This document shows positions 31,936 through 43,683 of a DNA stretch of 64,000 nucleotides, one piece after another. The position numbers and the translations under genes were made by a program. The notes under the pieces are model-generated. The model saw only the letters and a list, made by a program, of their open reading frames with translations. It did no database searches and was not told where the DNA came from. Numbering within the stretch: the first letter of the stretch is position 1; each line of letters opens with the position of its first letter. Source of the stretch: Microcyclospora pomicola (Eukaryota > Ascomycota > Dothideomycetes > Capnodiales); NCBI GenBank assembly GCA_002786065.1, contig NHNY01000004.1, positions 310,001 through 374,000 on the forward strand. The letters run 5' to 3'.

Positions 31936-33006
31936 ATGTCCGAACCGTCAAACAAGCGAATCAAGATGTCCACCCCAGTCATTGGCACTCACAACGGCCA
32001 CTTTCACGCAGATGAGGCGCTGGCCGTCTTCCTCCTCCGCCTCTTACCAACCTACCAGCAAGCTTCGCTGGTTCGCACTCGAGATCCCGAGCTGCTCAAC
32101 ACTTGCACGATCGTCGTTGATGTAGGCGGCGTGCACGACAACAATGTCTTGCGCTACGACCACCATCAGCGCGAGTTCAATGCCACGTTCCCCGCCAAGT
32201 CTACAAAGCTGTCGAGCGCGGGTCTTGTCTGGATGCATTACGGCAAGGACATCATCCATGCAGTCACCGGCATTGAGGTAGCGAGTGCGGACATGGAGCT
32301 GCTCTACCAGAAGATCTACGAGGATTTCGTTGAGGCTTTCGATGGCAATGACAACGGCATATCGGTCTACGACCCGGCTGCACTTCGCAAGGCGGACATT
32401 GAGAAGAAGTTCTCCGACAAAGGCTTCAGCATTGCCAGTGTGGTCAGCCGCTACAATTACGCCTCCACCACACCCAACGACGGCACCGCCGCACGTGGAA
32501 AAGCGTCAAACTCTGCCGAAGAAGATGCCCGCTTCCTCAAGGCAAGTGCGTTTGTTGGCGAGCAATTCTTGTTGGAGCTGGAAGACACCGCAGGCTCCTG
32601 GCTCCCTGCACGCGCTGTCGTGAAGGAGGCTTTCGAAGCACGCACGCAGTACGATCCCCAAGGCCGTATCATCGTCATTCCCTGGAAACCCGAAGGCGTA
32701 CCGTGGTCCGACCATCTTTACAGCCTCGAGGCCGCAGCCGGCGTGTCAGGCCAGGTGCTGTACGCTTTATTCGCCGAGAATGGTGAGCCGGACAGCAAAT
32801 GGCGCATCCGCGCCGTCAGCCTCGAGCCTGGCAGCTTCGAGAACCGCAAGAGTCTGCCCGACGCATGGAAAGGCGTCCGCGACGAAGAACTCAGCAAGAT
32901 CAGTGGCGTGCCGGGCTGCGTGTTTGTGCACGCTGGCGGATTCATCGGCGGCAATGTCACGTTCGAGGGCGCGTTGGAGATGGCGAAGAAAGCGGTCGAG
33001 ATCTGA
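31936..33006 (+). CDS. MYG1: MYG1 family exonuclease (DHH-like fold)
   Basis: Frame of 356 residues from the ATG at 31936. MYG1 proteins are conserved 3'-5' RNA exonucleases of the DHH-like superfamily; the human one acts in nucleus and mitochondria. Visible motifs are GTHNGHFHADEALAVFLLR, VVDVGG and RYDHHQREF (metal-binding Asp/His cluster), then FAENGEPDSKWRIRAV and CVFVHAGGFIGG near the C-terminus. Three in-frame ATGs are available: 31777, which adds 53 residues with Arg/Ser/Leu-rich presequence character; 31936, which begins with a basic NKRIKM segment; and 31967, just before STPVIGTHNG. The first two have T at -3, the third has A at -3. I kept 31936 as a middle choice; the catalytic domain is unaffected. 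Confidence 0.92.
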   Translation: MSEPSNKRIKMSTPVIGTHNGHFHADEALAVFLLRLLPTYQQASLVRTRDPELLNTCTIVVDVGGVHDNNVLRYDHHQREFNATFPAKSTKLSSAGLVWMHYGKDIIHAVTGIEVASADMELLYQKIYEDFVEAFDGNDNGISVYDPAALRKADIEKKFSDKGFSIASVVSRYNYASTTPNDGTAARGKASNSAEEDARFLKASAFVGEQFLLELEDTAGSWLPARAVVKEAFEARTQYDPQGRIIVIPWKPEGVPWSDHLYSLEAAAGVSGQVLYALFAENGEPDSKWRIRAVSLEPGSFENRKSLPDAWKGVRDEELSKISGVPGCVFVHAGGFIGGNVTFEGALEMAKKAVEI

Positions 33007-33483
33007 ACGCAAAGTGCATGATTGTGACACGTTCCGAGGAGAGTCGAACGCCGATCGCAAGGGTTCATCTCATGGATGCAATAATGCATAATGATCCATC
33101 TGAAGGTTGGACACTTTCTGACTCACTTAGACACGACCGTGCCAGGTCGTACTGCTTCGCGCGACTCGTCGTGGTGTGTGAGTAGCCTGAAAAAGCGAAG
33201 ATAGCGCGTAGCTGCTGCTTGTGGCCTGGTGGTGCTGGGCGTGAGAGTCGCACCTAGCGGCTAAGTACCTCACAGGTAGGCCGCATGAGACTTGTCACGA
33301 TCGCCCACACAGTCTTCATGAGACCTGAATCCAGCCAGACTCTACATAGTCTCCGCTGGAGCAGAGATCAGGCGAGTCTCTCTGTCAATGATTTCACGAA
33401 AATTGGGAAATATGGATAGATAGCACCGTAAAGCCAAAATCGAATGCACCATGCATACGTGATAAAATACGTATTATATTCAT
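33007..33483. other. Convergent 3' intergenic region
   Basis: 477 bp between the MYG1 and COQ2 stop codons. It is AT-richer near 33400-33480 and holds no supported gene. Confidence 0.4.
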
Positions 33484-34734
33484 TCATTTGTTCTCAGATG
33501 CTACAGTCTCACCCCCTCCACTTACCACTTCCTTCTCCTCTGCCGTGTAGTATGCCAACGCGTACTCACCCGTAAGCCCCAACGTGATCGCGCCGCCGGT
33601 GAACCACGCGCCCTTCTTGAACCACGCCCAGCAATCACTCACACTGCTCAGATCCACCACGCGGATCATGTACGCCAACGTCGCGGCTGCGCCTCCACAC
33701 GTGCCCAAGTAATACAGCGGACTTGCGCCCAACGCAACGCCCGCGCCCGCCAGCAAGCTGACCTGGACACCGCTCACCGCAGCCAGGAAGACCTTCGCGT
33801 TCGCCTCCTGCGCCAGCGCGATGGATTTGATCCCGGCCTTGGCGTCGTCGCGTATGTCCTGGTAGGCGTAGATCATGTCGTAGACGATGGTCCAGGCCAC
33901 GCAGCTGGAGTACAAGCATGCCGCGGCCACCAGCGCGGGCGTGTGCGCGAGCAGATCGATGCCCAATGCGGGGAATCCGAGGAAGGCGCCCCAGGAGAAG
34001 GTCAGGCCGAGCACGGCTTGGGGGTAGTTCGTGACGCGCTTGGCGAGAGGGTAGATGGTGACAAAGAGCAGGCTGGGCGTTGCGTAGAAGAAGCATTCGG
34101 CTGGGAACTGCAGCAGGATGCCGAGACCGACCAGCAATTGCGCGCCGAGGTAGGGGATGGCCTGGGAGACGGTCACGGCACCACGGGCGATGGGCCGCAG
34201 ACGCGTGCGCGCGACGTGTGGGTCGAGATCGCGGTCCCACAGGTCGTTGATCGTGCAGCCGGCGCCGCGCATGACGAGGGCGCCGGAGAAGAAGAGGGCG
34301 GCCGTGGTCAGTATGGTGGAGGGAGGGGTCATCGGGTCGGTCAGAGGCGCGGCGAGCAGCGTGCTGAAGAGGCATGGGAGGAAGAGGTAGTAGGTTCCGA
34401 TGGGTCTGTCGAGACGGATGAGCTCGGCGTAGGGGACCCAGGACGCAGGTAGATGGGCCAGGAGTCCTGTCGTCGGCGGTTCATAGGATAGGTCTGGCAC
34501 CTGCGGTGTCGTTTGGGTATGTCTTCTCTGCCATTGAAGGCCGCTGGCACTGGGATGTGTTGCCGCAGGTCTCATGGGAACACTCTTTCCATCGGCAGCT
34601 CCTGTGTAGCGTGCTGCGATTGTCGAACTCCATCTCTTTCTGTAAGCCTGCTGAAGCTGGGCGGAAGTGCTCGGAAAGGCAGTCAAGCGACGAGCATATG
34701 CGCTCAAACGGGGAGGTAGCACCCAAGAAGACAT
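33484..34734 (-). CDS. COQ2: 4-hydroxybenzoate polyprenyltransferase, mitochondrial
   Basis: Single-exon frame of 416 residues. COQ2 is an inner-membrane UbiA-family prenyltransferase that joins the polyprenyl chain to 4-hydroxybenzoate in ubiquinone synthesis. The N-terminal ~75 residues are rich in Arg, Ser and Ala with few acids, a mitochondrial presequence. LIRLDRPIGTYYLFLPCLFS opens the UbiA core. The first Asp-rich motif is NDLWDRDLD at 163-171, with RPIARG after it, and the second lies at 286-297 (DMIYAYQDIRDD). Eight to nine hydrophobic helices are visible. Length and motifs match yeast and human Coq2. The start codon opens directly onto the presequence. Divergent from GUT2 with 830 bp between. 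Confidence 0.95.
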   Translation of the reverse strand: MSSWVLPPRLSAYARRLTAFPSTSAQLQQAYRKRWSSTIAARYTGAADGKSVPMRPAATHPSASGLQWQRRHTQTTPQVPDLSYEPPTTGLLAHLPASWVPYAELIRLDRPIGTYYLFLPCLFSTLLAAPLTDPMTPPSTILTTAALFFSGALVMRGAGCTINDLWDRDLDPHVARTRLRPIARGAVTVSQAIPYLGAQLLVGLGILLQFPAECFFYATPSLLFVTIYPLAKRVTNYPQAVLGLTFSWGAFLGFPALGIDLLAHTPALVAAACLYSSCVAWTIVYDMIYAYQDIRDDAKAGIKSIALAQEANAKVFLAAVSGVQVSLLAGAGVALGASPLYYLGTCGGAAATLAYMIRVVDLSSVSDCWAWFKKGAWFTGGAITLGLTGEYALAYYTAEEKEVVSGGGETVASENK

Positions 34735-35564
34735 GCTGAAAGGAAAGACTAAGGTATCCTACCATGATTGAGCCGTGATTCGTGATGCTAGACGGGCAAT
34801 TGACTGACCTGTGGCTCGAATGTCAAGCTTCCGGCTATCGTGGGTTCATGTGCTTAGACGATACTCTCCCTGACGAAGATGGAAGCGGTAGTATGAGTAG
34901 GCATATCTTATAAACGGCAGTGCGGATGCCGTTGAGGTAGAAGATGTCGAGGTGCAGCACACGAGGTCGAAGCTCGGCCAACCGCGCACTGGCGGAGGAC
35001 TAGTAGGGAAGTTCTCGAATCATGCGGCTGATCTTGCGCGATGTTCTGACTATGCTGGACAAATGATACTACTGTTGTGGTCATACGAATCCCATTCTCT
35101 CTGCGAATGTAGATCAGGTCACAAATGGTGCAGAATGGCACAATATGGTCGCGTAAAGCAGATTGATGCAGATGCCTCTCGTTCATCATCTCAGATGCTG
35201 CCGGGATTAAAATTTCGAAGCTCCAAATCAGCCGTTTGACATGTGATGACGGCGCGCAAATCGTCCAACATGACGACGAATGGATGGATCAGTCGGAACG
35301 AGAACACATGGTTTCATTCGGTACATGCAGTAGTCAAGATCCATACGCATTCGTCAACAATCTATGCACATCTGCCGCACCTTGACAAGAGCGGTATACA
35401 CTGTCATTGCGAGCGCATTGAATTCTCCAAAGTACGATCTGTGATCGACATCTCAAGTGGACCCGCGCGGTCCTCAACCCTTCCATCTTTGCGTTGACCC
35501 GGCGCTTTCTTTGATCTTTCACTTCACTCCTTGGCTCGGTGCTCCTCTCCGACCTCATCAAGCA
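34735..35564. promoter_or_regulatory. Shared promoter between COQ2 and GUT2
   Basis: 830 bp between divergent ATGs of two mitochondrial quinone-related genes. No regulatory site could be recognised with confidence. Confidence 0.4.
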
Positions 35565-37820
35565 ATGGCGTCGCGCCGCACCACCGGACGCATCTTCAAA
35601 GGCCTGGGCTACCTCTCCGCCGCGGGCGCAGTCGGCGCAGGTTCCCTTTACTTTGTCTACCGTCCACGCGATGTACCCGGTCTAGAGGGTGCATCTGTCC
35701 CTCCCCCTACCTTTGGTGAAGGAGGTGTGTTCAGACCACCACAATTTCCGAAAGAGAAGACACGCGCGGAACAGATCGAGGACCTCAAGGCTAGCGCTGG
35801 CAATGCGTTCAAGCAGGCTAAGGACAAGCTTCTTGGGGGAAAAGAGCAATCACAGGACGACGGAGAGGATCCGTACGACTTGTTGATCATTGGCGGTGGA
35901 GCGACTGGTACTGGTATCGCCCTCGATGCCGCCTCTCGTGGATTGAGAGTCGCATTGGTGGACAGAGATGACTTCGCTTCCGGTACGAGCAGCAAAAGTA
36001 CCAAGCTCGTTCACGGTGGAGTGCGATACCTCGAGAAAGCCGTTTTCGAGCTTGATTACAACCAATATAAGCTGGTCAAGGAGGCACTTCGCGAGCGTCG
36101 CTATTTTCTGGATACCGCACCGCATCTCTCGTCATGGCTTCCCATTATGATTCCCGTCCAGAAATGGTGGCAAGCACCATACTTCTGGGCTGGAACCAAA
36201 TTCTACGATTTCCTTGCTGGTTCGGAGAACATCGAGACGTCATACTTCTTGACCCGAAGCAAAGCGTTGGATGCTTTCCCCATGCTCAAGAGAGAAAGTC
36301 TATGGGGCGCTTTAGTCTACTACGATGGCGCTCACAATGACTCCCGCATGAACGTCTCACTGGCCATGACTGCAGCATTGTACGGTGCAACCTTAGTGAA
36401 TCACATGGAGGTCACTGGTCTAGAACGGGACGCTAATGGGAAGCTTTGCGGAGCGAGAGTGAAGGATCTGGTCAAAGAAAGAGATGGCAAGGGCTCTGAT
36501 GAATTCACCATCAAAGCCAAGGGAGTCATCAATGCCACTGGGCCGTTCACGGATGCTATTCGTCAGATGGACGACCAATCCGTCCCTGAGATCGTGGCTC
36601 CAAGCTCAGGCGTGCATGTCATCCTCCCAGGCTACTTCTCTCCTTCGAATATGGGCCTTATCGATCCGCACACTTCTGACGGCCGTGTGATCTTCTTCCT
36701 GCCATGGCACGGCAACACTATTGCAGGTACGACCGATGCGCCATGTGATATTACTCAGAACCCTATTGCTGGCGAGCAAGAAATCGAGTGGATCCTGAAG
36801 GAAGTGCAAAATTACTTGCAACCCGAAATCAACGTCCGTCGTGGTGACGTCCTCGCTGCATGGTCTGGTATCCGCCCTCTCGTTCGCGACCCGAAGAAGT
36901 CAAAATCCGAAGGTCTCGTCCGCAACCATCTCGTCACAACCTCCGACTCCGGTCTGATCACGATTTCCGGTGGCAAGTGGACAACCTACCGCCAGATGGC
37001 TGAAGAAGCTGTCGACGAAGCACTCAAGGAGTTCCCCAGTATCAAGACTTCCGGTGTTGCTAAACCTCCCCTTGTGTCGGGCGTGGAAGGCTTTCACGAA
37101 GACCTTACGCTAGACGGCTCCTGCCAGACTCATGCGGTCCGTCTCATCGGCGCCCACGGCTTCTCAAAGACGCTGTTCATCAACCTCATTCAGCATTACG
37201 GCATTGAAACAGAAGTTGCCAAGCATTTGACAACCGCCTACGGCGACCGCGCCTGGAAAGTCGCCGCGCTCTGTGAGCCCACCGAGCAACGCTACCCCGT
37301 CCGCGGCAAGCGTATCTCAGAACTATACCCATTCGTGGACGGCGAGGTGCGCTACGCAGTACGACATGAATATGCCCAGACTGCCGTCGATGTCGTTGCT
37401 CGCCGCACCCGTCTTGCCTTCCTCAACGCCCAGGCTACCCTGGAAGCGCTACCGACCATCATTGATCTTATGGCGGAGGAGCTGAACTGGAGCAAGGCGC
37501 GCAAGCAGCGTGAATGGACGGACAGTGTCGCCTTCCTCGGCTCTATGGGCCTGCCGAAAGGCAAACTCTCGCTAACAAGAGAAGATGTCGAGAGCGGGCG
37601 CGTGGGCAAGTACTCTGATGAAGAGTTTGGACTTTACGCAAGGCATGGTAAGATCGTATCCCCCTGAGCCCCTCGTTCCTGCGTGGAACTTGTTTTCGTG
37701 CACCGATTGGATTGAAGGCACTGACACTACCTAGATAAACCTGACGAGACGCTGGAGACCGACTCGAAACTTGGCAAGGGCAACCCAGCGTTGAAGCCTG
37801 ATTCGCCGGCAAACGCTTAG
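35565..37820 (+). CDS. GUT2: FAD-dependent glycerol-3-phosphate dehydrogenase, mitochondrial
   Basis: Exons 35565-37647 and 37735-37820 (87-nt intron GTAAGA/CCTAG) encode 722 residues. Gut2 oxidises glycerol-3-phosphate to dihydroxyacetone phosphate on the outer face of the inner mitochondrial membrane and passes electrons to ubiquinone. A basic N-terminus plus a hydrophobic helix (about 12-32) anchors it. The FAD-binding motif is IIGGGATGTGIALDAASRG at 108-126, followed by DDFASGTSSKSTKLVHGGVRYLE, a hallmark of the family. GVHVILPGYF, GRVIFFLPW, GTTDAP and the TISGGKWTTYRQMAEEAVD block also match. Exon 2 replaces an in-frame early stop with a 28-residue Lys/Asp-rich tail. The spliced version is inference; without splicing the protein would end 11 codons after the donor. 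Confidence 0.95.
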
Positions 37821-38617
37821 ATCTCGCTCGAGCACATGGAAGCTGATTGACTAGAGCGAGCGGATACAAGGACAACGAAACGACGTTGGCAAGTGATGCA
37901 TGGTGCGCCTTTGTAAGTATTGTAAAACGTTGGTATGCATAAGGGGCCACGTAAATGGACTTTTAAGGGAGATTTGGACACGATCTTGGACGATGTATAT
38001 ATGCTGCGCCTGGTTTTGGGGTCGACGTGATTCAGATAGATACCGATCGGGTGTTGGCCAAGATAGGAATCGTGTACCTACTCGAATACGGAGCTATTAT
38101 CATCCACGACTAACCTCGTCTTCGCGCTGTCATCTACCTAGGGTTCGCGAAACAGAATCGCCTGCTGGCTGTCAAGCTGAGCCGACAGTCGTCGACATAT
38201 AGCCTCAAGACCCTCTGCTGTGGTTGTCAAAATGATCATCCTGATACTCTGATGAGTACTCCCGTATGCCGGACCATATTGATACCCAACTTGAAGCATC
38301 GGAGATGATGCGCTGTATCACAATCGGCCACGTGCTCCTAACTTGCGTAGCGTTCAGGTTGTTGTCCGGAGGTGCCGGTGTCAGCAGGCAGTGTGTACAT
38401 CACTGGTTGCCGCGATGTTCGTGCTGCGGCTCTTGGAAGACTGCTTTAGGCTGAACCTCTGTTGCCAGACAAACGCAGGACGAGATGTTCCTTTGCCGCT
38501 CAAATAGAGTACCTGATGCTTCCATTCGTGCGCAGAGCTTGGCCTTAGATTCCAGGTAATAGTGGTGGCAAACAGCATTTCTCCCCAGCCACTACAATGA
38601 GATGGTGATCAACCCCT
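37821..38617. other. Convergent 3' intergenic region
   Basis: 797 bp between the GUT2 and YPI1 stop codons. No gene, RNA or repeat is supported. Confidence 0.4.
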
Positions 38618-39094
38618 TCAATCCTTCTTCCTCTGCTGTCGCGGCTGCCGCTCATACGCATTCGGGCTCGGCTTCCTGTCCGGTCCCTTCGCCTTGCCAC
38701 GATGCTCGCCATGCGCATGACGGCCTCTTCGCCCGCCGGAACCGCCCGCCTTCTGCGCCCGACTGAGATCCGGCTCGCCGTTGGAGTCCGCGTCGCTGGA
38801 CGACGATGACGAGTCGCTGTTCTCGCTGTCGCTCTCGCCCGCGTCCGCTGGCTTGTGGTAGATGCAGCAGACCTTGGAGCTTTTCTTGCCCATGCCTTCG
38901 TTGTCCACGACGTCGGCGGCCCAGCGGACGTGCGAGTCCTCTGCCGGGTCGGCGCCGCGCAGACGTAGTGTCGCAGAGGGCGTGGTGGAGGGCCCGGCCT
39001 GGGTTTCTAACATGGTTTGGCTGCCTGAGGTGGCGGCTGGAGTTGCGGTCATGGGACCGCGGAGGCGCGAGGTTGTCCTGGGTGGGTTGTTCAT
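38618..39094 (-). CDS. YPI1: Type 1 phosphatase regulator Ypi1 / inhibitor-3
   Basis: Single-exon frame of 158 residues. Ypi1 (human PPP1R11, inhibitor-3) binds the PP1 catalytic subunit Glc7 and controls its nuclear location and activity. The family core is intact: TLRLRG at 42-47, [19 protein letters not shown] from 55, in which VRW fills the RVxF-type docking site, and KVCCIYHKP at 74-82, the Cys-rich hinge motif. The rest is low-complexity and disordered: an acidic Ser/Asp run, then a basic tail with [15 protein letters not shown]. Length is normal for the family. It is divergent from the CRM1 gene. Confidence 0.94.
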   Translation of the reverse strand: MNNPPRTTSRLRGPMTATPAATSGSQTMLETQAGPSTTPSATLRLRGADPAEDSHVRWAADVVDNEGMGKKSSKVCCIYHKPADAGESDSENSDSSSSSSDADSNGEPDLSRAQKAGGSGGRRGRHAHGEHRGKAKGPDRKPSPNAYERQPRQQRKKD

Positions 39095-40370
39095 GGTAGA
39101 GAAGCTAGAGAAGTGATATTATCTGTTTTCAAGCGGGTTGTTCTGTCCAGGAGAATCGAGATGGCTTCATTAGGTGGGATTCTGTTTGTGGAAAGTAGTA
39201 AGGTATCGATGTGCTTACAAGACCCGGCGTGGAGAAACTCTGTCCCACGACTTTATGCGGAACATGTTTCGCATGTTTATGATGAACACCGCCATATGGG
39301 TACACATAGACGATGAGACGTGCTGAACGCTTGAGCCATGTATTTGCAAAGAGGAAAAGAACGGAATTCTCCCAGCCGATCAGTCAATTCGAGCCCGAGT
39401 ATATTTAAACTCCTATGCTGACGGACCTCTCATGCACAGTCTACATGAGAGTTACAGTCAGAGACATTGAATTGTACCTAAGGTATCACTTGAGAGAGCT
39501 GACCGTCCTTCCTGAGGTATATCCATACGCCGTGATCCTACAAACGAGAGTCACGATGCAGTACGGCGGTACTTGACAACGCTCTCGCAGGCTCACTCAT
39601 TACCTCGTGGATACCGAATGTTCAAGCGCAATGAGCGGTAAACTTCTGGAGAGACATTTCCCTTCTGGAAGGCAAGTCTCACCGAGAGTTCTACATAAAA
39701 TTGAATGGTCTTTTGTCGTACAATCGAAGACCATTACTGGACAAGCTAGATGCAGGAGTAGTCTGACGCATGTCCTAGGATATCTCATGTCCCTCATAAT
39801 ACATGTAAGAAGCTGTAGAACCCGAGACTGGTCGGGATGAATGCTCGACGAGGCAGGTGACGAGCGGGGCATTCCTGTTTCTTATGGGGACTTGCCAACG
39901 CACAGACTGGCAGCACGAAGGAGTGCTGTCAATGCCGACGAGGATAGTGAAGGGATATCGTGGGCTGAACGGACGTTGGTTGAGAAGCACAAGTGAAGCT
40001 GTCGGGAATGCTCTGTAGCTGCAGCTGCCTAAGTGTTGCCTGACTAATCCACCTTCATCGCCGTCTTCACGCGCTCCCCCGCCACACAGTAGTCGCTCTC
40101 TAGTCTCTTCAAGACTGTTCGCTTTCTAGAAACAAACACCCGACTCACCTCCTCCTCTCGACCACGATCCAACCTACGCTTGCACGTCGTGAAGCGCACC
40201 TCCCAGCACAAGCTTCTGGGTGACGATATTCACTGCTGCATGCTACAGCTCCGAGCAGCATCACAGCGGTCTGCGCGCATCGCACCCCTCCTTAGGCTCA
40301 ACCTTCCCACGGCTCGCGCTGCAAGACCCCAACCAGACTCCTGTCCAACCACCACACGACCAACGTCACC
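39095..40370. promoter_or_regulatory. Shared upstream region of YPI1 and CRM1
   Basis: 1276 bp between divergent start codons. The last ~300 bp before CRM1 is C-rich and looks like a 5' leader (runs such as CACCTCCTCCTCTCGACCACG). No further gene is supported. Confidence 0.4.
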
Positions 40371-43300
40371 ATGTCGATGAGCATCGAGCAGCTCGATGCC
40401 ACGGTGCGTGCGTTCTATGAAGGTCGCGGCAACCAGCAAAAAGAGGCCCAAGCAACCCTCAACCAGTTCAAAGAGAATCCAGACGCATGGTTACTCGTGG
40501 ATAAGATTTTGCAAGATGCGCAATACCCACAAACCAAGTTCATTGGCCTACAAGTACTAGACAGCGTGATTATGACTCGCTGGAAGGTCATCCCACGCAC
40601 ACAGTGTCAAGGCATCCGGAATTTCGTGGTCAACTTCATCATTCAACAAAGTAGCACGGAGGAGAGCTTACGCAAAGAGAGGGCACTACTCAACAAGCTG
40701 AACCTGGTCTTGGTGAGCATTCTCAAGCAGGAGTGGCCGCACAACTGGCCTACCTTTATCAACGAGATCATCTCGAGTTGTCGTAGCAGCCTACCAATCT
40801 GCGAGAACAATATGGCCATCCTACGTCTACTGTCGGAGGAGGTCTTCGATTTCTCTGCAGATCAGATGACCTCCACCAAGACTGATCAGCTGAAGCAAAG
40901 CATGGGTAATGAATTCACCAACATCTATCAACTCTGCTCTGAGATCCTCCGAACTGCTGATCAACCCAGTCTGATCAAAGCTACGCTGGAGACTCTGTTG
41001 CGCTTCCTAAATTGGATTCCGCTGGGATACATCTTCGAGACACCTCCGGGCGGCGTGTCGCTCATCGAGACCTTGCGTAGTCGCTTCCTCGAGACTCCCG
41101 AATTCCGCAACATCACCTTAAAGTGCCTCACAGAGATCGGTGGGCTTGAAACGAAGCATGATTTCGACGAAAGGCTGGTACAGATGTTCACCGAGACTTT
41201 GACCACCATCTCCAAAATCATTCCTCTGTCCCTCGACCTCAAGTCCACATACGCCTCCTCCAACGGCCGAGATCAGGAGTTCGTGCAAAACTTGGCGCTG
41301 TTCCTTTGTACCTTTTTCGGCACCCATCTGTCGATCATTGAGAATCTCCCCAATCGGGATTATTTGCTCCACGGGCATTTCTACCTCATTCGTATCAGCC
41401 AGATCGACGACCGCGAAATTTTCAAAATCTGCTTGCAATACTGGACCAAGCTCGTGTCGGAACTATATGACGAAATGCAGCAGATCCCAATCACAGACGT
41501 TAATCCTTTGATCAACATGGGTCTTGCTGGAATGTCTGCAAACGGCGGTGCTCCAAACCCATCGGCGTTGGCCAGTTATCCACTTCGCAAGCACAAGTAC
41601 GGAGATGTCCTTTCCAATCTGCGTCAAGTCATGATTGAGAAGATGGTGCGGCCTGAGGAGGTCTTGATTGTGGAGAATGATGAAGGTGAGATTGTGCGTG
41701 AGTTCGTCAAGGAGTCCGACACGATTCAACTCTACAAAACCACACGCGAATGCTTGGTTTTTTTGACACATCTGGACGTCGTGGACACTGAACAGATAAT
41801 GTCGGAAAAGTTGGCGCGACAAGTAGATGGCACCGAGTGGAGTTGGGCCAACTGTAACACACTGTGTTGGGCGATCGGTTCGATATCTGGAGCTATGAAC
41901 GAGGAGACGGAGAAGAGGTTTTTGGTCACCGTGATCAAGGACTTACTTGGTCTGACGGAGATGAAGCGTGGCAAGGACAACAAAGCTGTCGTTGCATCGA
42001 ACATCATGTACATTGTGGGTCAGTACCCTCGATTTCTCAAGGCACACTGGAAGTTCTTGAAGACCGTCGTCAACAAGCTTTTCGAATTCATGCATGAGAC
42101 CCACGAGGGTGTGCAAGATATGGCCTGCGACACTTTTATCAAGATTGCGAACAAATGCAAGCGCCACTTCGTCATGTCGCAGACAGGCGAAAACGAGCCG
42201 TTCATAGATGAGATTGTGCGTAACATGCGCAAGATCACTCAAGATCTATCACCACAGCAAGTCCATACTTTCTATGAAGCGTGTGGCTACATGATCAGCG
42301 CGCAGGGATCGAAGAACACGCAAGAGCGCTTGATAGCAGAACTTATGAGCTTCCCCAATGCTGCATGGGACCAGATCATTCAGGCAGCCCATCAAGATCC
42401 TAACACCTTACAAGATTCCGAGACAATCAAGATCATCGGCAATATCATGAAGACCAATGTAGCAGCGTGCAGCAGCATCGGATCGTACTTCTACCCACAA
42501 ATTGGTCGTATTTACATGGACATGCTCACCATGTACCGTGCAGCATCACAACTAATTGATGAGTCCGTGCAACGCGATGGCGCCATAGCCACCAAGATGC
42601 CCAAAGTTCGAGGCTTGCGAACTATCAAGAAGGAGATACTGAAGCTCATCACGACGTACGTCGAGAAGGCTGACGACCTCGAGATGATTCACAGCACGCT
42701 GGTTCCTCAGCTCCTGGAAGCCATCCTGCTTGACTACAAGCGGAACGTTCCCGACGCGCGCGAGGCCGAGGTGCTCAGTGTCATCACAGTGCTCATCACG
42801 AAGTTACAGGTACGTTGGACCCCACATACCACTAAATATATGATGGTGGGCAAGTTGGCTTCACGTTGCGAGAAATTGACTGACTTTCTTCCAGGGCATG
42901 ATGACCGAGCAAGTCCCTGCGATCCTCGACAACGTTTTCGAATGCACCCTCGACATGATCAACAAAGATTTCTCCGAGTACCCCGAGCATCGCGTGGAGT
43001 TCTTCAAGCTACTTCGCGCGATCAACCAGCGGTGCTTCCCGGCTCTGCTCAAACTAGACCAGCAGCATTTCAAGCTCGTCATCGACAGCTGTATGTGGGC
43101 TTCGAAGCACGACAATCGTGCAGTGGAGGGAGAAGGTCTCAACATGTGCATCGAACTCATCTCCAATATGGCCGAGACCGACCAGGCTACCTGTGACGCC
43201 TTCTTCCGAAGCTTCTACACCACTATCCTGCAGGACGTTTTTTTCGTGCTTACCGACTCAGATCACAAGGCGGGCTTCAAGTATCAGTCCATGCTGCTCG

Positions 43301-43683
43301 CCCGCATGTTCTGGCTGGTCGGCCATGACAAGATCCAAGGGCCAATCTACGCGGCTGATCAGGCCGCCGCGGGCACCAGCAACAAAGACTTTTTGCAGAA
43401 CTTTGTTGCAAATCTTCTTTCGAATGCCTTTCCCAACCTCCAGCCTGCTCAAATAACCGCCTTCATCAGGAACCTCTTCAGCAACACCGAAGACATTTCT
43501 AGATTCAAGGTCATCCTCCGTGATTTCCTTATCTCGCTGAAGGAGTTCGCAGGTGACAACGATGAGCTCTACAACGACATCGCCGAAAAGGAAGCGACGG
43601 ATGCGAAGACCATGCAACGCGAGCGTGCAATGAAAGTCGGCGGACTGCTGAAGCCCAGCGAGCTTGACGACGATGACCTCTGA
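40371..43683 (+). CDS. CRM1: Exportin-1 (CRM1), nuclear export receptor
   Basis: Exons 40371-42809 and 42895-43683 (85-nt intron GTACGT/TTCCAG) give 1075 residues, the full length of CRM1. It carries leucine-rich-export-signal proteins out of the nucleus with Ran-GTP. The N-terminal importin-beta repeat and the CRIME region (SLRKERALLNKLNLVLVSILK, QEWPHNWPTFINEI) are highly conserved. So are the NES-groove helices (NTLCWAIGSISGAMNEETEK, NIMYIVGQYPRFLKAHWKFL) and the C-terminal block (NMINKDF-type segment at DMINKDFSEYPEHR, LRDFLISLKEFAGD). At the position of the leptomycin B-reactive Cys (human 528, fission yeast 529) the chain has Thr529 in DLLGLTEMKRGKDNK. The single intron falls inside the heat repeat after KLQ and keeps phase. 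Confidence 0.97.

Noticed and set aside
33635-34375. 246-codon Arg/His-rich minus-strand frame
   Set aside because: Alternative frame of the GC-rich COQ2 gene.
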